Assembly (NCBI GenBank): GCA_031286245.1
Contig: JAITUO010000025.1
Location: 1 to 6,128, forward strand
Direction: 5' to 3'
From: Coriobacteriales bacterium
GTDB taxonomy: Bacteria; Actinomycetota; Coriobacteriia; Coriobacteriales; UBA8131
DNA length: 6,128 nt
The position numbers and the translations under genes were made by a program. How positions within the stretch are numbered: the stretch's first letter is position 1; every line of letters starts with the position of its first letter. The notes beneath the pieces are model-generated. The model searched no databases, had not been told where the DNA came from, and saw only the letters and a list, made by a program, of their open reading frames with translations. Shown here piece after piece: positions 5,462 to 6,128 of the stretch.

Positions 5462-6128
5462 TCAGTTTTCGGAAAAGAAGGATCCTGCAGAAGGTTTGAA
5501 ACCCTCTCCGCCAGTTCCGCTTTTATAGGGATCAAACCCATGGCCTTCCTGCGGATGGTCGTGGTCATGATATCGATGGAAGTCGGAGTCCTCCTCATCA
5601 TCATCAGGGTCGTCATAGACATCATACTCATCGCTGGCTTTTTCATAGACATCCATGGCTTTTTGTGCCAAGCTCCAATCCAGGCCAAAGCGTTCAGCGT
5701 TGCGTTCGTCATAATAAGCCAGTGCCAGGCTTTGTATCCCTCGACGATCATCGCCTATCAACTGAAGCAGGTCAAACAGTTGCTGTATGGTCTCCAATCC
5801 AGGCAAGGGCAATGATATTTCATCTGCGGCTTCCAAAGCGATATTTAAATCATCCAGATAGCTTTTGACTTCCAAACCTGAAACGAAGTCCTCCTCGATG
5901 ATCGCCTTGCCAAATGCTCGGGCAATACTCGCCGAAGGGCTGTCTGAGCTAGTCAATAGCTGAAGCATCACGGTCTTCTCCACACCAATTTGATTGGCAA
6001 AAGCCATGGCCTCTACCAGACCAACCAGACTACCAGCCAAAGCAACCTGCCAGGCCAACTTGGCAGCCATTCCAGTACCAGAGAGTCCTGTTTCAGTGAC
6101 TTCGGCAGCTAATCCCCCGCGGCCGGGC
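5462..6128 (-). CDS. Beta-hydroxyacid dehydrogenase (3-hydroxyisobutyrate dehydrogenase-like), C-terminal part, with acidic/His-rich tail
   Basis: The frame is open to the window edge, so the true start and the N-terminal NAD(P)-binding domain lie outside; the ATG at 6070 is internal. The visible 221 residues include GLSGTGMAAKLAWQ, matching the GxxGxGxxxKxxxN motif with its catalytic Lys, and the all-helical C-terminal domain (NAD-binding 11 type), including VEAMAFANQIGV and LDDLNIALEAADEISLPLPGLE. Family enzymes oxidise beta-hydroxyacids such as 3-hydroxyisobutyrate or tartronate semialdehyde forms; the substrate here is not determinable. Two oddities: the conserved Asn after the Lys is absent (Trp and Gln at +3 and +4), and a 57-residue tail (5635-5465) adds an acidic run (12 Asp/Glu in its first 18 residues), a His cluster and a Gly/Ser-rich end. 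The tail may bind metal. The gene lies 122 bases upstream of the NYN gene. Confidence 0.85.
   Translation of the reverse strand, partial: PGRGGLAAEVTETGLSGTGMAAKLAWQVALAGSLVGLVEAMAFANQIGVEKTVMLQLLTSSDSPSASIARAFGKAIIEEDFVSGLEVKSYLDDLNIALEAADEISLPLPGLETIQQLFDLLQLIGDDRRGIQSLALAYYDERNAERFGLDWSLAQKAMDVYEKASDEYDVYDDPDDDEEDSDFHRYHDHDHPQEGHGFDPYKSGTGGEGFKPSAGSFFSEN

Noticed and set aside
5342..5815. Plus-strand 157-residue frame with hydrophobic Ile/Val-rich stretches suggesting a membrane protein
   Set aside because: The hydrophobic stretches are the antisense of the acidic/His-rich tail (GAT/GAC codons read as ATC/GTC); the minus-strand dehydrogenase has clear family motifs.
5462..6070. Complete 202-residue gene starting at the ATG at 6070
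   Set aside because: The frame stays open for 19 codons upstream to the window edge, and that stretch contains the conserved GLSGTG before the catalytic Lys, so the ATG is internal.

Overview
The window looks like chromosomal DNA from a gammaproteobacterium of middling G+C content. The best clue is a fused, two-headed 23S rRNA methyltransferase of the RlmKL (RlmL plus RlmK) type, an arrangement typical of Gammaproteobacteria. I cannot name the genus. All five genes I can support lie on the minus strand, so transcription runs from high to low coordinates. No tRNA, rRNA, CRISPR array, complete insertion sequence or phage gene was seen.

In transcription order: (1) 6128-5462, the C-terminal part of a beta-hydroxyacid dehydrogenase (3-hydroxyisobutyrate dehydrogenase-like), with an unusual Asp/Glu/His-rich tail and cut by the window edge. 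(2) A 122-base gap. (3) 5339-4554, a NYN-domain (PIN-like) putative ribonuclease with a C-terminal OST-HTH/LOTUS RNA-binding domain. (4) 4561-1970, RlmKL, overlapping gene 3 by 8 bases, starting at GTG and carrying an in-frame array of four 30-base repeats just before the SAM-binding motif of its RlmL half. (5) 1969-785, an aldo/keto reductase with a C-terminal ferredoxin-like iron-sulfur region, whose ATG directly follows the rlmKL stop codon. Genes 3-5 look like one tightly coupled operon. (6) A gene-free stretch of about 550 bases (235-784) with two repeat structures: seven 17-base tandem units that begin inside the last codons of gene 5, and a long imperfect inverted repeat (399-591). (7) 234-1, the N-terminal part of a Nif3/DUF34 family protein starting at GTG, cut by the window edge.

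The NYN-LOTUS protein and RlmKL both act on RNA by family, and their overlap suggests coordinated expression; whether they share a substrate is inference. The aldo/keto reductase has no evident link to RNA and may simply share the transcript. I see no convincing new multi-gene system. The points most worth a second look are the three repeat structures, the altered motif IV of the RlmK half (DVPTF where DPPTF is expected), and the two oddities of the dehydrogenase (acidic/His tail and loss of a conserved Asn).
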